64,000 nucleotides of DNA from Alphaproteobacteria bacterium (GTDB lineage: Bacteria > Pseudomonadota > Alphaproteobacteria > Caulobacterales > Parvularculaceae). The stretch is from the NCBI GenBank assembly GCA_016125455.1, contig WGLS01000004.1, positions 1 to 64,000 on the forward strand. The letters run 5' to 3'. Below, piece by piece: positions 1-8,174 of this stretch. Numbering within the stretch: position 1 is the stretch's first letter; every line of letters begins with the position of its first letter. The notes beneath the pieces were generated by a model. It saw only the letters and a list, made by a program, of their open reading frames with translations, did not search any database and was not told where the DNA came from. The position numbers were made by a program, and so were the translations under genes.

Positions 1-5
1 CAAAA

Positions 6-310
6 CCTCGGACAAGGCACGCTTCTGTCCGATGAAATGTAACTTGCCGAACTTTGTGTTGAGCGTCCCGCTACTTCAGCTCAGACAAGCAATGCTGACG
101 TGAGCGTGAACTGGTGTCCTTACCGGAATTCGGCTACGCTCAGGGCGTGCACCGGAGCCGTGTCAACTGCAACGATGCGCCATGCGTGCATCATTCAATT
201 TGCCTACGGAACGAAGTTGCCGGAAACGATGACGGTAGTTTTCCACAGGTTTTTTTACAACACATTGATTAAAAAAATTATTTCAGCTCTTTCATCATCG
301 AGTGAGAATA
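6..310 (+). repeat. Dispersed repeat, copy A
   Basis: The stretch is AT-richer than its surroundings and holds no convincing gene. It aligns by eye with 21301-21618 (copy C) along its whole length and with 4234-4350 (copy B) over its last third. Shared blocks include the CCTCGGACAA hairpin arm at the left, CAGGGCGTGCA, ATTTGCNTACGGA, GACGGTAGTTTTCCAC and the right end TTTCATCATCGAGTG. All three copies lie in the same orientation. No transposase is visible, so the nature of the element is unknown. Confidence 0.65.
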
Positions 311-440
311 AGAGTGAGACGCATTTGCATATTAAGCCTTCACTTTCGAACAGCTTTGAAAAACATTATCGAATAAACCAAGCACGTGGCCAGAACCGGA
401 CCCGGGATGATAGCCGGGTCAAAGAACGTACTCAGAAAAT

Positions 441-468
441 CCTCCGTCCGCCAAGGGACGGACGGAGG
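441..468 (-). terminator. Hairpin terminator after the AhpD-like gene
   Basis: A perfect 10-bp inverted repeat (CCTCCGTCCG and CGGACGGAGG) with an 8-nt loop lies 15 bp past the stop of the minus-strand gene ending at 483. On the minus strand it is followed by ATTTTCT, which fits a rho-independent terminator. Confidence 0.6.
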
Positions 469-482
469 TCCTTGCTGATCTC

Positions 483-1046
483 TTAGGCCTGTTCGGCGCC
501 ATTGCGGGACGCCCGAACGGCGGGGAAGTCAATCTCTGTGCCCCCGACTGTGTTGACATAGTTGGTGAGCGTATTCAGGGCGACATGGGCAACGATTTCG
601 ACAATATCCGCGTCAGAAAATCCGGCGGCCCGGACTGCATCGACGCTGGCGGCCCTGACATGACCGCGGCGCTGGACTATCTCCGCTGCGAATTGAACCG
701 CCGCGTCGGCTTTGGCATCCGACGAGCGGGCCTCGCGCGCCGCGTCAATTTCGTCATCGGAAAGCTTTGCGACATTCCTGCCGAGATAGGTATGGGCCGC
801 AAGGCAGTAATTGCAGCCGTTCAGTTCCGCGACCGCGAGCGCGATTTGTTCGCGAATGGGGCTGGCGAGGACGCCCTTCCCGAGGGCGGCGTTGAGGCCG
901 AGATATCCCTCGAGTGCGGCTGGGCTGTTCGCCGTCAGGCGGAACAGGTTCGGCACGGAGCCGAGCTGGTTCTTGACGGCTTCGAGCAGGGGACGGGAGG
1001 CTTCCGGCGCCGTTTCGATGGTTTCCGGTGTGGTTATTCTGGACAT
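483..1046 (-). CDS. AhpD-like carboxymuconolactone decarboxylase family protein
   Basis: A 187-residue protein of the carboxymuconolactone decarboxylase/AhpD family, whose members are mostly small thiol peroxidases or redox proteins. The family motif is visible as Cys78-x-x-Cys81 with His85 (NGCNYCLAAH), which makes the peroxidase-like reading better than a decarboxylase. The ATG at 1046 is chosen because the family homology begins there; the longer open frame upstream overlaps the next gene and looks non-coding. It is the last gene of the minus-strand set with the ring-cleavage dioxygenase, SnoaL-like and DoxX genes and is followed by a hairpin terminator. The physiological substrate cannot be read from the sequence. 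Confidence 0.85.
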   Translation of the reverse strand: MSRITTPETIETAPEASRPLLEAVKNQLGSVPNLFRLTANSPAALEGYLGLNAALGKGVLASPIREQIALAVAELNGCNYCLAAHTYLGRNVAKLSDDEIDAAREARSSDAKADAAVQFAAEIVQRRGHVRAASVDAVRAAGFSDADIVEIVAHVALNTLTNYVNTVGGTEIDFPAVRASRNGAEQA

Positions 1047-1272
1047 TTCAAGTTTCCTTCTGGTTGGGTTGGGGATGAAAGCGCCTGGTTGCGGCTGACG
1101 GATCATCCGTCCACCACCGGCGGCGCAAGGCCGGGTCTCCGGCCCGATTTTCTGCAAAACGGCACCGCGCGCAGGTTTCGCTGCGTTATGGTCCGGACCT
1201 TGCGGCCAATCGGGTGGATCAGGTTCAGACGGGGCGCCACCTCGTTTAACGGCGGCCCGGCTTGAAAGAATG

Positions 1273-2154
1273 TCAGGCGGGCGCTTCGAACGCCGCTGTG
1301 TCACGGACAGGACGCTCGTGCCCAGCCGGCTCTTGAGTTGTGGCGAGGCGCTCAATCTGTCCGGGTTCGCCAAAGCCGTAGACATCCATGGCAAGGACAC
1401 CATAGGTCGTGCTCTGATGAATCCGAGCTGCAGCAGGAGACCCGGCGCCGGCGCCCATGGCGACAAACAGGGGATGAATGTGGTCCATGCTCGGATGATT
1501 GCGCGATCCGAATGGTCCGGACTCCACCGCTTCGAGCACGGCTTCAACTTCACCGGCGGCGATGCGCGCGGCTATCCAGTCAGCGAAAGTGCTGACCCAT
1601 GCGGGCGGCGGACTGTCATGTTCATAGTCGCCGTGGAAAAACGCGCCTAGATTATGCGTCGCGCCGCCGGAGCCGACGATGAGGATGTTCCGATTGCGCA
1701 GGGGCGCGAGCGCTTGGCCGAGCCGGTAATGCCCTAACGGGCTTTCGCTCATGTCGATCGAGAGCTGGACTACCGGAACGTCCGCCTGCGGAAATACCAG
1801 GCTGAGCGGCACCCAGGCGCCGTGATCGAAACCGCGCCGAGTTTGCAGGCGCGCCTCAAGGCCAGATATCGCCAGAAGATCAACAATATCGGCGGCGAGA
1901 TCAGGCGCGCCTGGCGCAGGGTAAGTAATCTCGTAGAGCGATGACGGGAAGCCGGCGAAATCATGGATGGTTTCCGGCTGCGGGTCGCTTGTGACCGCGA
2001 CGCCCCGGCAGACATGGTGCGCCGAGATCACGATGATGGCGCGGGGACGTTCAAGATGATGGCCGAGCTCTTTTAGATAGGACTGCGCTGGTGAGGCTTC
2101 GATGGCGAGCGTCGGCGCGCCGTGGGAAATGAACAAAGCTGGTTGTTGGGTCAT
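1273..2154 (-). CDS. LigB/DODA-type extradiol ring-cleavage dioxygenase
   Basis: A 293-residue member of the class III extradiol dioxygenase family (LigB, 4,5-DOPA dioxygenase, YgiD). These cytoplasmic enzymes use a non-haem metal to open catechol-type rings. Candidate metal ligands are His11 (FISHGAPT) and His46-His47 (ISAHH), and the C-terminal part carries the family-typical HPSMDHIHPLFVAMGAG stretch. The ATG at 2154 has an AGGAG ribosome site. The gene sits between the AhpD-like and SnoaL-like genes in a probable operon that also includes DoxX, diverging from a LysR regulator. That is a common arrangement for quinone or aromatic stress functions. The real substrate is unknown. Confidence 0.85.
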   Translation of the reverse strand: MTQQPALFISHGAPTLAIEASPAQSYLKELGHHLERPRAIIVISAHHVCRGVAVTSDPQPETIHDFAGFPSSLYEITYPAPGAPDLAADIVDLLAISGLEARLQTRRGFDHGAWVPLSLVFPQADVPVVQLSIDMSESPLGHYRLGQALAPLRNRNILIVGSGGATHNLGAFFHGDYEHDSPPPAWVSTFADWIAARIAAGEVEAVLEAVESGPFGSRNHPSMDHIHPLFVAMGAGAGSPAAARIHQSTTYGVLAMDVYGFGEPGQIERLATTQEPAGHERPVRDTAAFEAPA

Positions 2155-2226
2155 GATCAGTTCTCCTTTCGGGGAAACCGGCGCTTTCGGGAGGAAGGGG
2201 TTTCCCGAAAGCGCCGTTCGACGGGT

Positions 2227-2598
2227 TCAGCCGTAGTGAAAGACTTCGCGGACGACCTTGCCGTCCTTCCAGCTGCGCACGGCGACCTGGCGATAATTGC
2301 GCACGCCCCAGTCGCGATGGGTGAAATCAAAGCGCCAGTGCGAGAAGGTGACGCCATCGCCGAAGCCGGTAGCGAGGACTTCGGCGCCGCGGAACTCGGT
2401 GATAGCGGCGAAGAAGTCCTGCTCGCGCTGGCGATTGGCGGCCTTGCCGACCGTCGGTTCGCCGTCGTTCTCCTGCATGACGACATCGTCGGCGTAGTAG
2501 GTTTCGAAGGCTTCGAGCGCGTTGCCATCGAGAATGGCCTTGTTGAGGGCGGCGTCGAGCGCCTCGAGCGATTGCTGTTTCGAGTTGCGTCCAAACAT
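2227..2598 (-). CDS. SnoaL-like (NTF2 fold) protein
   Basis: A 123-residue protein with the layout of SnoaL/NTF2-like proteins: an N-terminal helix pair (SLEALDAALNKAILDGNALEAFETYYADDVVMQEND) followed by a small sheet ending in VREVFHYG. Such proteins bind small hydrophobic ligands or act as isomerases or cyclases, but no catalytic residue set can be named here. It lies 72 bp upstream (in transcription order) of the dioxygenase and 41 bp downstream of doxX, so co-transcription is likely. There is no signal peptide, so it should be cytoplasmic. Function is inferred from fold and context only. Confidence 0.75.
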   Translation of the reverse strand: MFGRNSKQQSLEALDAALNKAILDGNALEAFETYYADDVVMQENDGEPTVGKAANRQREQDFFAAITEFRGAEVLATGFGDGVTFSHWRFDFTHRDWGVRNYRQVAVRSWKDGKVVREVFHYG

Positions 2599-2639
2599 GG
2601 TCTGTTCCTTTTGATATAGGTTTTGCTGGTGGAAATGGC

Positions 2640-3062
2640 TTAGGCCTGCGGATTGCGCAGGCGGCGGATTGTTGTATTCAGGGCGAAGGTGCCGTCCCCG
2701 ATGAGGGCTTGTGCAAAAAGCGCTGCGATCAGGAAGGCAGGATATTCCCAGCCGCCGCCTTCATTCGTGAAGGCCCAGCCATTGGCGCCGTGAACGAAAG
2801 TGATCGTGCCGGCGAGCAGCGGGATCAGCGCGAGCGATACGGCCCGGGTGTAGATCCCGGCGATGAGGGCGAAGCCGCCCACGAGTTCGGCAAGGATCGT
2901 GGCGTGGGCGAAGACGCCCGGCAGGCCGAGGGATTCGAAATAGCCGACGGTCCCCGGCAGGGTGAATACAAAGATTTTCAGCCCTGCATGGGCGAGGAAC
3001 ATCGTGCCGAGCGATGCGCGCAGAACCGTGGCGCCATAGTCTTGGGCTTGCGGTTTGGTCAT
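2640..3062 (-). CDS. DoxX family membrane protein
   Basis: A 140-residue integral membrane protein of the DoxX family with four hydrophobic segments, near residues 12-32, 48-68, 73-93 and 105-125. The N-terminal pattern LRASLGTMFLAHAGLKI is typical of the family. DoxX proteins are small quinone-linked or redox-linked inner-membrane proteins that often accompany aromatic-degradation and oxidative-stress genes. It appears to be the first gene of the minus-strand operon doxX, SnoaL-like, dioxygenase, AhpD-like. It is transcribed divergently from the LysR regulator at 3186, which is the obvious candidate controller. Confidence 0.85.
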   Translation of the reverse strand: MTKPQAQDYGATVLRASLGTMFLAHAGLKIFVFTLPGTVGYFESLGLPGVFAHATILAELVGGFALIAGIYTRAVSLALIPLLAGTITFVHGANGWAFTNEGGGWEYPAFLIAALFAQALIGDGTFALNTTIRRLRNPQA

Positions 3063-3185
3063 GGATTAGTCCTTTCCTTGCTTGCGTGGATGAGAACTCC
3101 CCCGATCCACGCAACTCATATGAAGGATTGCTCGGGTCAGATAATCAGGGCATTTTGAATTTTATACGTTCTTCAGGAGAAACAA
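3063..3185. promoter_or_regulatory. Divergent control region between doxX and lysR
   Basis: This 123-bp gap separates two divergent genes and must hold both promoters and, by the usual LysR layout, the regulator's binding site. It is AT-richer than the flanks (for example TTTTGAATTTTATACG near 3150-3165). No specific T-N11-A site can be singled out with confidence. Confidence 0.5.
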
Positions 3186-4109
3186 TTGGACCGGCTAACC
3201 GCCATGGAAATTTTCGCCAAAGTGGTGGAGACCGGCTCCTTCGTTGCCGCTTCGGATGCGCTTGGCATCTCCCGGCCCATGGCGAGCAAGCACGTCGCGA
3301 GCCTTGAGGAGACGTTGGGAGTACGGCTCCTCAACAGGACCACGCGCCGACTGTCGCTGACCGAAGCAGGCCGGTCTTTCCATCTGCGCTGTCAGAACAT
3401 TTTCGAGGAAATCGATACGGCGATCGCGGAAGCCGGCAATCTGCAGGCCGAGGCGAAGGGCCAATTGCGCATCAATGCCCCGCTGACCTTTGGCCGGGCG
3501 CATCTCACGCCCGCTATTGCGTCCTTTCAGACAGAGCACCCGGAGATCACGATCGACCTGACCCTGAATGACCGGTTTGTGGACCTTGTCGATGAGGGAT
3601 TTGATCTCGCGATCCGGATTGGACGGCTTGCGGATTCAAGCCTTATCGCCCGCAAGCTCGCGCCGTGCCGGATGATGATTTGCGCCTCGCCGGACTATCT
3701 TGCGCGTCACGGCGCGCCGGCGCATCCATCGGAACTGGCCGACCGCAATTGTCTGATCTACGCCTACTTCAGCCAGGAAAAGCGCTGGAGCTTTGAGACG
3801 CCCGAAGGCGAGATTAGCGTGCCGGTGCAGGGCGACTTCCGGGTGAATTTCGGCGAGGCGGTGGTCGAGGCTGCGGTTGCTGGGCGCGGCATTATTCTGG
3901 AGCCGACCTTCACGCTTGCGCCGCACCTTGCGGCCGGACGGCTCCTACCCATCCTGACGGATTTCCGGCCGCGCGAGTTGACGGTTTACGCCGTCTATCC
4001 GGCCGCCAGGCTCTTGCCGAAGAAGGTGCGCGCTTTTGTCGATCATCTGACCGCAGTCTTTGGTGGGGAACCCTACTGGGATAAGGTCGCGGCGGAACTG
4101 ACGTTATAG
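3186..4109 (+). CDS. LysR-family transcriptional regulator
   Basis: A 307-residue LysR-type regulator. Residues 1-60 form the winged helix-turn-helix (FVAASDALGISRPMASKHVASLEE, then LLNRTTRRLSLTEAGR). Residues 88-295 form the substrate-binding domain, which in this family senses a small co-inducer. The TTG start at 3186 is preferred over the ATG at 3204 because AGGAG stands at the right distance from the TTG and the first residues (MDRLTAMEIFAKVVETGSF) match the usual family start. It is transcribed away from the doxX operon, which it probably controls. The ligand is unknown, though a phenolic or quinone compound would fit the neighbours. Confidence 0.9.
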   Translation: MDRLTAMEIFAKVVETGSFVAASDALGISRPMASKHVASLEETLGVRLLNRTTRRLSLTEAGRSFHLRCQNIFEEIDTAIAEAGNLQAEAKGQLRINAPLTFGRAHLTPAIASFQTEHPEITIDLTLNDRFVDLVDEGFDLAIRIGRLADSSLIARKLAPCRMMICASPDYLARHGAPAHPSELADRNCLIYAYFSQEKRWSFETPEGEISVPVQGDFRVNFGEAVVEAAVAGRGIILEPTFTLAPHLAAGRLLPILTDFRPRELTVYAVYPAARLLPKKVRAFVDHLTAVFGGEPYWDKVAAELTL

Positions 4110-4233
4110 GCATCTATTCACACAGTTTGTTGTTGCGGCAGCTGAGCAGGCAAGATGTTTTCTTCAAATTGTGGAGAGCGTCCAACGCTTCATGAAACAC
4201 CCGTCTGCAAGGGGCCACGGTTAATGCGGACCA
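4110..4233. other. Intergenic stretch with no gene seen
   Basis: Between the LysR stop and dispersed repeat copy B no coding pattern, tRNA or hairpin terminator is convincing. The region may hold a degraded left part of the repeat, since only its right third is recognisable downstream. Confidence 0.4.
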
Positions 4234-4350
4234 CAATTTGCCTGCGGAGCGTCCTTGCCGGAATCGACGACGGTAGTTTTCCACAACGTTTCCGCAAGAC
4301 GTTGAATCAAAACTATAATTTCTTCTCTTTCATCATCGAGTGGGAGTGAG
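4234..4350 (+). repeat. Dispersed repeat, copy B (right part)
   Basis: This shares CAATTTGCCTNCGGA, CCGGAA, GACGACGGTAGTTTTCCACAA and TCTCTTTCATCATCGAGTGGGAG with copies A (6-310) and C (21301-21618), in the same order and orientation. The left part with the hairpin is absent or too diverged to see. The copy lies between the LysR block and the 3' end of the twelve-gene array. Confidence 0.65.
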
Positions 4351-4509
4351 ATTGAGTATCATTGTCAAGTTCTATATTAACTGAGTAACAGTGCTTGAAC
4401 ATTCGTGTGTCTGAAGGTCGAGAAGTTCATCCAGAAAAGCGATCAGCGTGTCCATAAAGGCGTTGCGCCAGTCCTATTTACGCGTGGTATGCGGGAGGCT
4501 GGCGCAGGA
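4351..4509. other. Gap downstream of the tandem array
   Basis: About 160 bp between repeat copy B and the stop of the last array gene. No gene or strong terminator hairpin is evident here, although a 17-gene transcript is expected to end in or near this gap. Confidence 0.4.
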
Positions 4510-5223
4510 TCACTCTGTTGTCTCATCGCTAAAGGGCAGGGCGAGTAGCGAGTTTCCCCGTATGGTCGGGTCCTCTCGAACACAGCTCTTTTCTGGCCGG
4601 ATGTCTGCTTCCAGCCGACCTCGCAGACACCTCGCCCAGCTTGCCAAGCCCAGGACCTCACCGCGAAACTCGCGCAGACGATCCATGCTGGCCGCATATC
4701 GCGGTTTCAGTGCTGAACCATCCTCAGTATAAAAGTAGAGGGAGGCGACGCTCTCAAAGGGCAGGATTTCAGTCTCAACGAAGGTCACGTAGCGGACGTA
4801 TTTCTGGCCCACGCCTTCGAGTTCGGAATAATAATAGCTGAGGTCGAAGATGGTCACCGGATCGAACAGGCCTCCAATCTCCATCTGTTGCAGGACACCC
4901 CAGGTATCGGGGGCAGTATCAGCCCCTTCGATCCGGTAATAATAGGGGGCGGGATGCTCGCCTCTCTCAAAGGCCTCCGCCCATGCCGCAAGTCCCCGGT
5001 CGATCTCAAAAACCTGCTTGTCTTCCATCACGTAGATGGAGTCCGCGAGGTCAGTGGCAAGCGCCTGGATAATCTCGTCCCGCCTTTGCTCGGCTGTTCG
5101 CGCCTCGTTCCAGTTGCCGAGCTGGAGACCGAGGAACACACCGAGCACAACGATTAGGGTCTCGATCAGAACGGTGAACCAGTTCTGTTCCCGGACGGCG
5201 GCGGCGAGACGCTGGAGGATCAT
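4510..5223 (-). CDS. DUF6090-like membrane protein, array gene 12 (last, type A)
   Basis: A 237-residue protein, twelfth and last of the tandem paralogues in transcription order. It begins with the type A module (MILQRLAAAVREQNWFTV), a single membrane helix at about residues 17-37 and the motif QLGNWNEAR. The rest is mostly helical and predicted extracytoplasmic by the positive-inside rule. The usual mid-protein motif (SSG-x-L with LR-x-AL) is replaced by a diverged MEIGGLFDPVTIFDLSYYYSE. The C-terminus is unlike its sisters, with two Cys near residues 200 and 215 and no matching tail. Its start overlaps the stop of array gene 11 by ATGA. It is either specialised or the decaying end of the array. 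Function unknown. Confidence 0.8.
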   Translation of the reverse strand: MILQRLAAAVREQNWFTVLIETLIVVLGVFLGLQLGNWNEARTAEQRRDEIIQALATDLADSIYVMEDKQVFEIDRGLAAWAEAFERGEHPAPYYYRIEGADTAPDTWGVLQQMEIGGLFDPVTIFDLSYYYSELEGVGQKYVRYVTFVETEILPFESVASLYFYTEDGSALKPRYAASMDRLREFRGEVLGLASWARCLRGRLEADIRPEKSCVREDPTIRGNSLLALPFSDETTE

Positions 5224-5969
5224 AGGGCAGTCTCGCCTGTGATCTCGTCGCGGAGCGTAACGGCAATGGTGCGGAGGTCCTTCATGAGTTTGAGGTGACG
5301 GTTGGTGTAGATCCAGTAATTCCTCGCCGCTGCGAGCAGGGCCGGGTCCTCGGCAAAAAATGTGGCGAGTGCCTCGGGCGGCATTTCATCTATGGCCGAC
5401 AGACCTGCAGCCTGCTGGGAGGCGACAAGCGTCAGTCGGCTGTCCTTCATTTCGTCCTCGAAGTCGCGTGTGCTCTCGGCAATGGCGTAATAGCCCTGGA
5501 TACGGCGAAGGAGGGCCCTATCGCGCACGATTCCGGCGCCGCCTGTGTTGATCATGGTGTCATAGGTCAGCCTGTGGCCTTCAAGGGTCGTCAGGACAAA
5601 AAGGGCAAACCCGGCCGAGCCGGATACGGCGGGATCGAAAGGCTCGGAGGGCTCGATTTCGATGAGACCCCGAGCCGATGACACCACGTCTGGTAACGGA
5701 TTTCCTTCTGCTGTCTCCAGCAAGATCCCGAGCGCCGAAAGCCGGATGCCTGCGATCCGCGCGATCTCGTCGATCTCATCGATATCGTTTTCAAGGTCGG
5801 AGGCGATGCCTGCCAGATAGGCCTGTTCGAGGGTCCGGTTCTGACGCGCCTCGTTCCAGTTATTGACCTGCAGACCGATGAAAACGCCGAACACCACGAT
5901 CAGCGTCTCGATCACCACCGTGAACCAGTCCTGCTTGCGGATGGAGGTGGCGAGGCGTTGCAGGATCAT
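5220..5969 (-). CDS. DUF6090-like membrane protein, array gene 11 (type A)
   Basis: A 249-residue paralogue of the array. The N-terminal type A module (MILQRLATSIRKQDWFTV), the membrane helix and QVNNWNEAR are almost the same as in array genes 6 and 7. The body carries the family's central motif in the form INTGGAGIVRDRALLRRIQGYY. A patch of Glu/Asp with Ile heptads (LENDIDEIDEIARIAG) at residues 55-75 suggests a coiled coil just after the membrane. It is linked to both neighbours by ATGA overlaps, so it is expected to be translationally coupled. No enzyme motif is visible and the function is unknown. Confidence 0.8.
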   Translation of the reverse strand: MILQRLATSIRKQDWFTVVIETLIVVFGVFIGLQVNNWNEARQNRTLEQAYLAGIASDLENDIDEIDEIARIAGIRLSALGILLETAEGNPLPDVVSSARGLIEIEPSEPFDPAVSGSAGFALFVLTTLEGHRLTYDTMINTGGAGIVRDRALLRRIQGYYAIAESTRDFEDEMKDSRLTLVASQQAAGLSAIDEMPPEALATFFAEDPALLAAARNYWIYTNRHLKLMKDLRTIAVTLRDEITGETAL

Positions 5970-6694
5970 TTGGCGGCCTCCTTTTCATTCCTGATGAGCG
6001 TGAGGATTTCTTCGACATCCGCCTGCATGCCCGAATAGACAACATGTGCGTTATCGTGGGTCAGATAGGCGGTTTGTAATAGTGGCAGCAATGCCGGGTC
6101 GCTCAGGACCAGTTCTTCGTTAACAGACTTTGTTGCGCCAAGGCTGTCAAAACTATGCGAGGGCAGGCCCGTTGCCTCTAGTGTGCGGACCGCCATCAAC
6201 TTTTCGCCGAGCGCGGTCAGCGGCCGTTCGAATAATCTGAATTCCTGTCTGACCAGCGTGGCGTAATCGTCATATTCCGAGAGAGCACGGCGCAGCTCGA
6301 AATCTTTAATAAGATCGATGCGACCATCTGATTTCAGCTCCTGGAAGGTTGTGGATGGTCCTGGTGGCGTCCCTCCGCTCGCCGCCAGAGAAATATCGCT
6401 GGCAAGGCTTTCTTTCTCAAGCGCCTCATTCGAAATTCCGTGGATGAGCCGAGCGGTCGCCATAAGACTTGTTGCGTGCGCGGCCAGCGAGCGATCAGCA
6501 CGCGCATGGATTCTGGTGAAATCCTCCTCAAGTCGGTCGAGTATGAAAACCGCTTCGATCCTGTCCTTGCGCGCCGCATTCCACTCCTGCACCTGAAGGC
6601 CCATGAAAACGCCGACAACCACGATCAGAAAGTCCAGCGCCACGGCGAACCAGTTCTGGTCTTTCACATGTTGGGACAGCCGGCGGAGGATCAT
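5966..6694 (-). CDS. DUF6090-like membrane protein, array gene 10 (type B)
   Basis: A 242-residue paralogue. The start is placed at the ATGATCCT at 6694, not at an upstream ATG, because every array gene begins this way and the extra 21 upstream residues are the antisense-like tail of the neighbour. It has the type B module (MILRRLSQHVKDQNWFAV), then a membrane helix and QVQEWNAAR, a variant of the usual NWNE. The central motif reads FQELKSDGRIDLIKDFELRRALSEYD. The predicted topology is a short basic cytoplasmic start, one helix and a large helical outer domain. Function unknown. Confidence 0.8.
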   Translation of the reverse strand: MILRRLSQHVKDQNWFAVALDFLIVVVGVFMGLQVQEWNAARKDRIEAVFILDRLEEDFTRIHARADRSLAAHATSLMATARLIHGISNEALEKESLASDISLAASGGTPPGPSTTFQELKSDGRIDLIKDFELRRALSEYDDYATLVRQEFRLFERPLTALGEKLMAVRTLEATGLPSHSFDSLGATKSVNEELVLSDPALLPLLQTAYLTHDNAHVVYSGMQADVEEILTLIRNEKEAAK

Positions 6695-7431
6695 GGGGCA
6701 GTCTCGCCCAGCTGGTGCTGGATCGCAGTGATTCGATCGCGGATGCGTGTTCGCCACATCGTGTAAAGGCTGTGTACAAATACAAGCTGCTCGGCCGCAT
6801 TCATGAATTCCTCATCACTGGCCATGGCGTTAAAATCATACGCGCCAATGGCGGGGCTTTCGGCGTCCAGCTGGAGTAGGTCCGAGAAAAAAGGAGCACC
6901 GATATCGTATTGAAACGCTGCGGAAAAAGGTGCCTGCACACCAAATGCCATGTCCACAAAGTATTGCTGCGCGACGGCAAAGCGTTCCAGGAAATCTTCA
7001 TATGCGACGAGTTCGTTCAGCAGTTCCTTGTCACTCAGCAGGTTTGCCCGGCCGGATGACAAAAGCTCGGTGAACGTACCTGAGTGGTCGGCGCTGGTCT
7101 GAAAGGCCTGACCGAGAAAAAGCGCGCGCTCAAATGCAGGCACGTCCGACTCCGGCAGCTCGCCCGCCCGAAGGGCGCGCACCATTGCCTTAAGATCTGA
7201 CGCGATGGATTCGTGGTACATGAGGCTGCGCTGCGCGTCGTCTTCGATGCGATCAAAGTCGACACGAATTCTATCGACGATCCTCGTTTCCTCGGCTCGT
7301 TCCTGTCGAACCTCATTCCAGTTTGCGACCTGGATGGCGAGCAACACACCAATCACCACGATCACAAAGTCGAGCCCGACGGCGAACCAATTCTGGTCTT
7401 TAACATGCTGGGAGATGCGGCGGAGGATCAT
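6691..7431 (-). CDS. DUF6090-like membrane protein, array gene 9 (type B)
   Basis: A 246-residue paralogue with the type B start (MILRRISQHVKDQNWFAV), a membrane helix at residues 18-38 and QVANWNEVR. The central motif is well preserved as FTELLSSGRANLLSDKELLNELVAYE. It is one of two adjacent type B genes (with gene 10) placed inside a run of type A genes, so the array order is not a simple recent tandem duplication of one type. ATGA overlaps join it to genes 8 and 10. No catalytic residues can be named and the function is unknown. Confidence 0.8.
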   Translation of the reverse strand: MILRRISQHVKDQNWFAVGLDFVIVVIGVLLAIQVANWNEVRQERAEETRIVDRIRVDFDRIEDDAQRSLMYHESIASDLKAMVRALRAGELPESDVPAFERALFLGQAFQTSADHSGTFTELLSSGRANLLSDKELLNELVAYEDFLERFAVAQQYFVDMAFGVQAPFSAAFQYDIGAPFFSDLLQLDAESPAIGAYDFNAMASDEEFMNAAEQLVFVHSLYTMWRTRIRDRITAIQHQLGETAP

Positions 7432-8174
7432 GGCGATGTCCCCTCTGCATGCGTAATGTCGAGATGCTCGTCGAGCACCCGATGAAGCTCTGTGAGGCTG
7501 GCCGTCACCCGTGCATTATCGGCGACATGAAGTCCGAAATTGGTCTTGGCAAATTCGAAATCGTTCAGAAATTCGGGGTCGGTCTTCATGCCTTCCAGGT
7601 CACAACGAAACGTCGCCGTCGTCGGACGCTCTGCAACCACAGCAGGCGTAACAACCTGAATGAGGTCTGGATATTTTGAAGTCAGGACTTCGTCATTGCC
7701 GGAAATTCCGGCCTGGGAGTCACGTGCGCGCGACCGCGTCAGCAGGAACGCCTGCACCGCTTCAGAGACTTCTTTGTTCCGGAACAGGGAAAGTTGACCG
7801 GAAGATTGAAGCTCGATGAGGGCGGCCAGTTCATCAGTAGGATTTGACACCAGATATGTGTAGCCGACGCTCCCACATTCTTCGGTCGTGATCGCGCGGT
7901 CTTCCACACCAAACAGGACAGGCGCCAAGGAAATGAGCAGATCATTGAACATCTCTCGGTCCTGCGTCGTGGGACGGCGTGTTTGCAGGAGACGAACGAC
8001 GTCGTCATGCAGGCGACTTGTATATGACGCTTCAAGCTGGCGACGCCCTTGCTCCTGTGCCCACTGCTGGACCTGCAGACCCAGAAAGACACCCAGCACG
8101 ACGATCAGGGTTTCCACCGCGACAGTGAACCAGTCCTGCTTGCGGATGGAGGTGGCTAGGCGCTGGAGGATCAT
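7428..8174 (-). CDS. DUF6090-like membrane protein, array gene 8 (type A, motif variant)
   Basis: A 248-residue paralogue with the type A start (MILQRLATSIRKQDWFTV) and a membrane helix. The otherwise strongly conserved NWNE/NWND after the helix is replaced by QQWAQEQ. The central motif LIELQSSGQLSLFRNKEVSEAVQAF is intact. Two Cys occur (TEECGSVGY near residue 104 and TFRCDLEG near residue 200). A single Gln-rich loop around the variant motif makes it the best natural test of whether NWNE is needed. It is coupled to its neighbours by ATGA overlaps. Function unknown. Confidence 0.8.
   Translation of the reverse strand: MILQRLATSIRKQDWFTVAVETLIVVLGVFLGLQVQQWAQEQGRRQLEASYTSRLHDDVVRLLQTRRPTTQDREMFNDLLISLAPVLFGVEDRAITTEECGSVGYTYLVSNPTDELAALIELQSSGQLSLFRNKEVSEAVQAFLLTRSRARDSQAGISGNDEVLTSKYPDLIQVVTPAVVAERPTTATFRCDLEGMKTDPEFLNDFEFAKTNFGLHVADNARVTASLTELHRVLDEHLDITHAEGTSP

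Noticed and set aside
100-486. 128-codon plus-strand frame at the window start
   Set aside because: It runs through dispersed repeat copy A and a terminator hairpin, and its composition is not protein-like.
585-1265. Long plus-strand frame opposite the AhpD-like gene
   Set aside because: It mirrors the minus-strand gene that has clear family motifs; the antisense frame has none.
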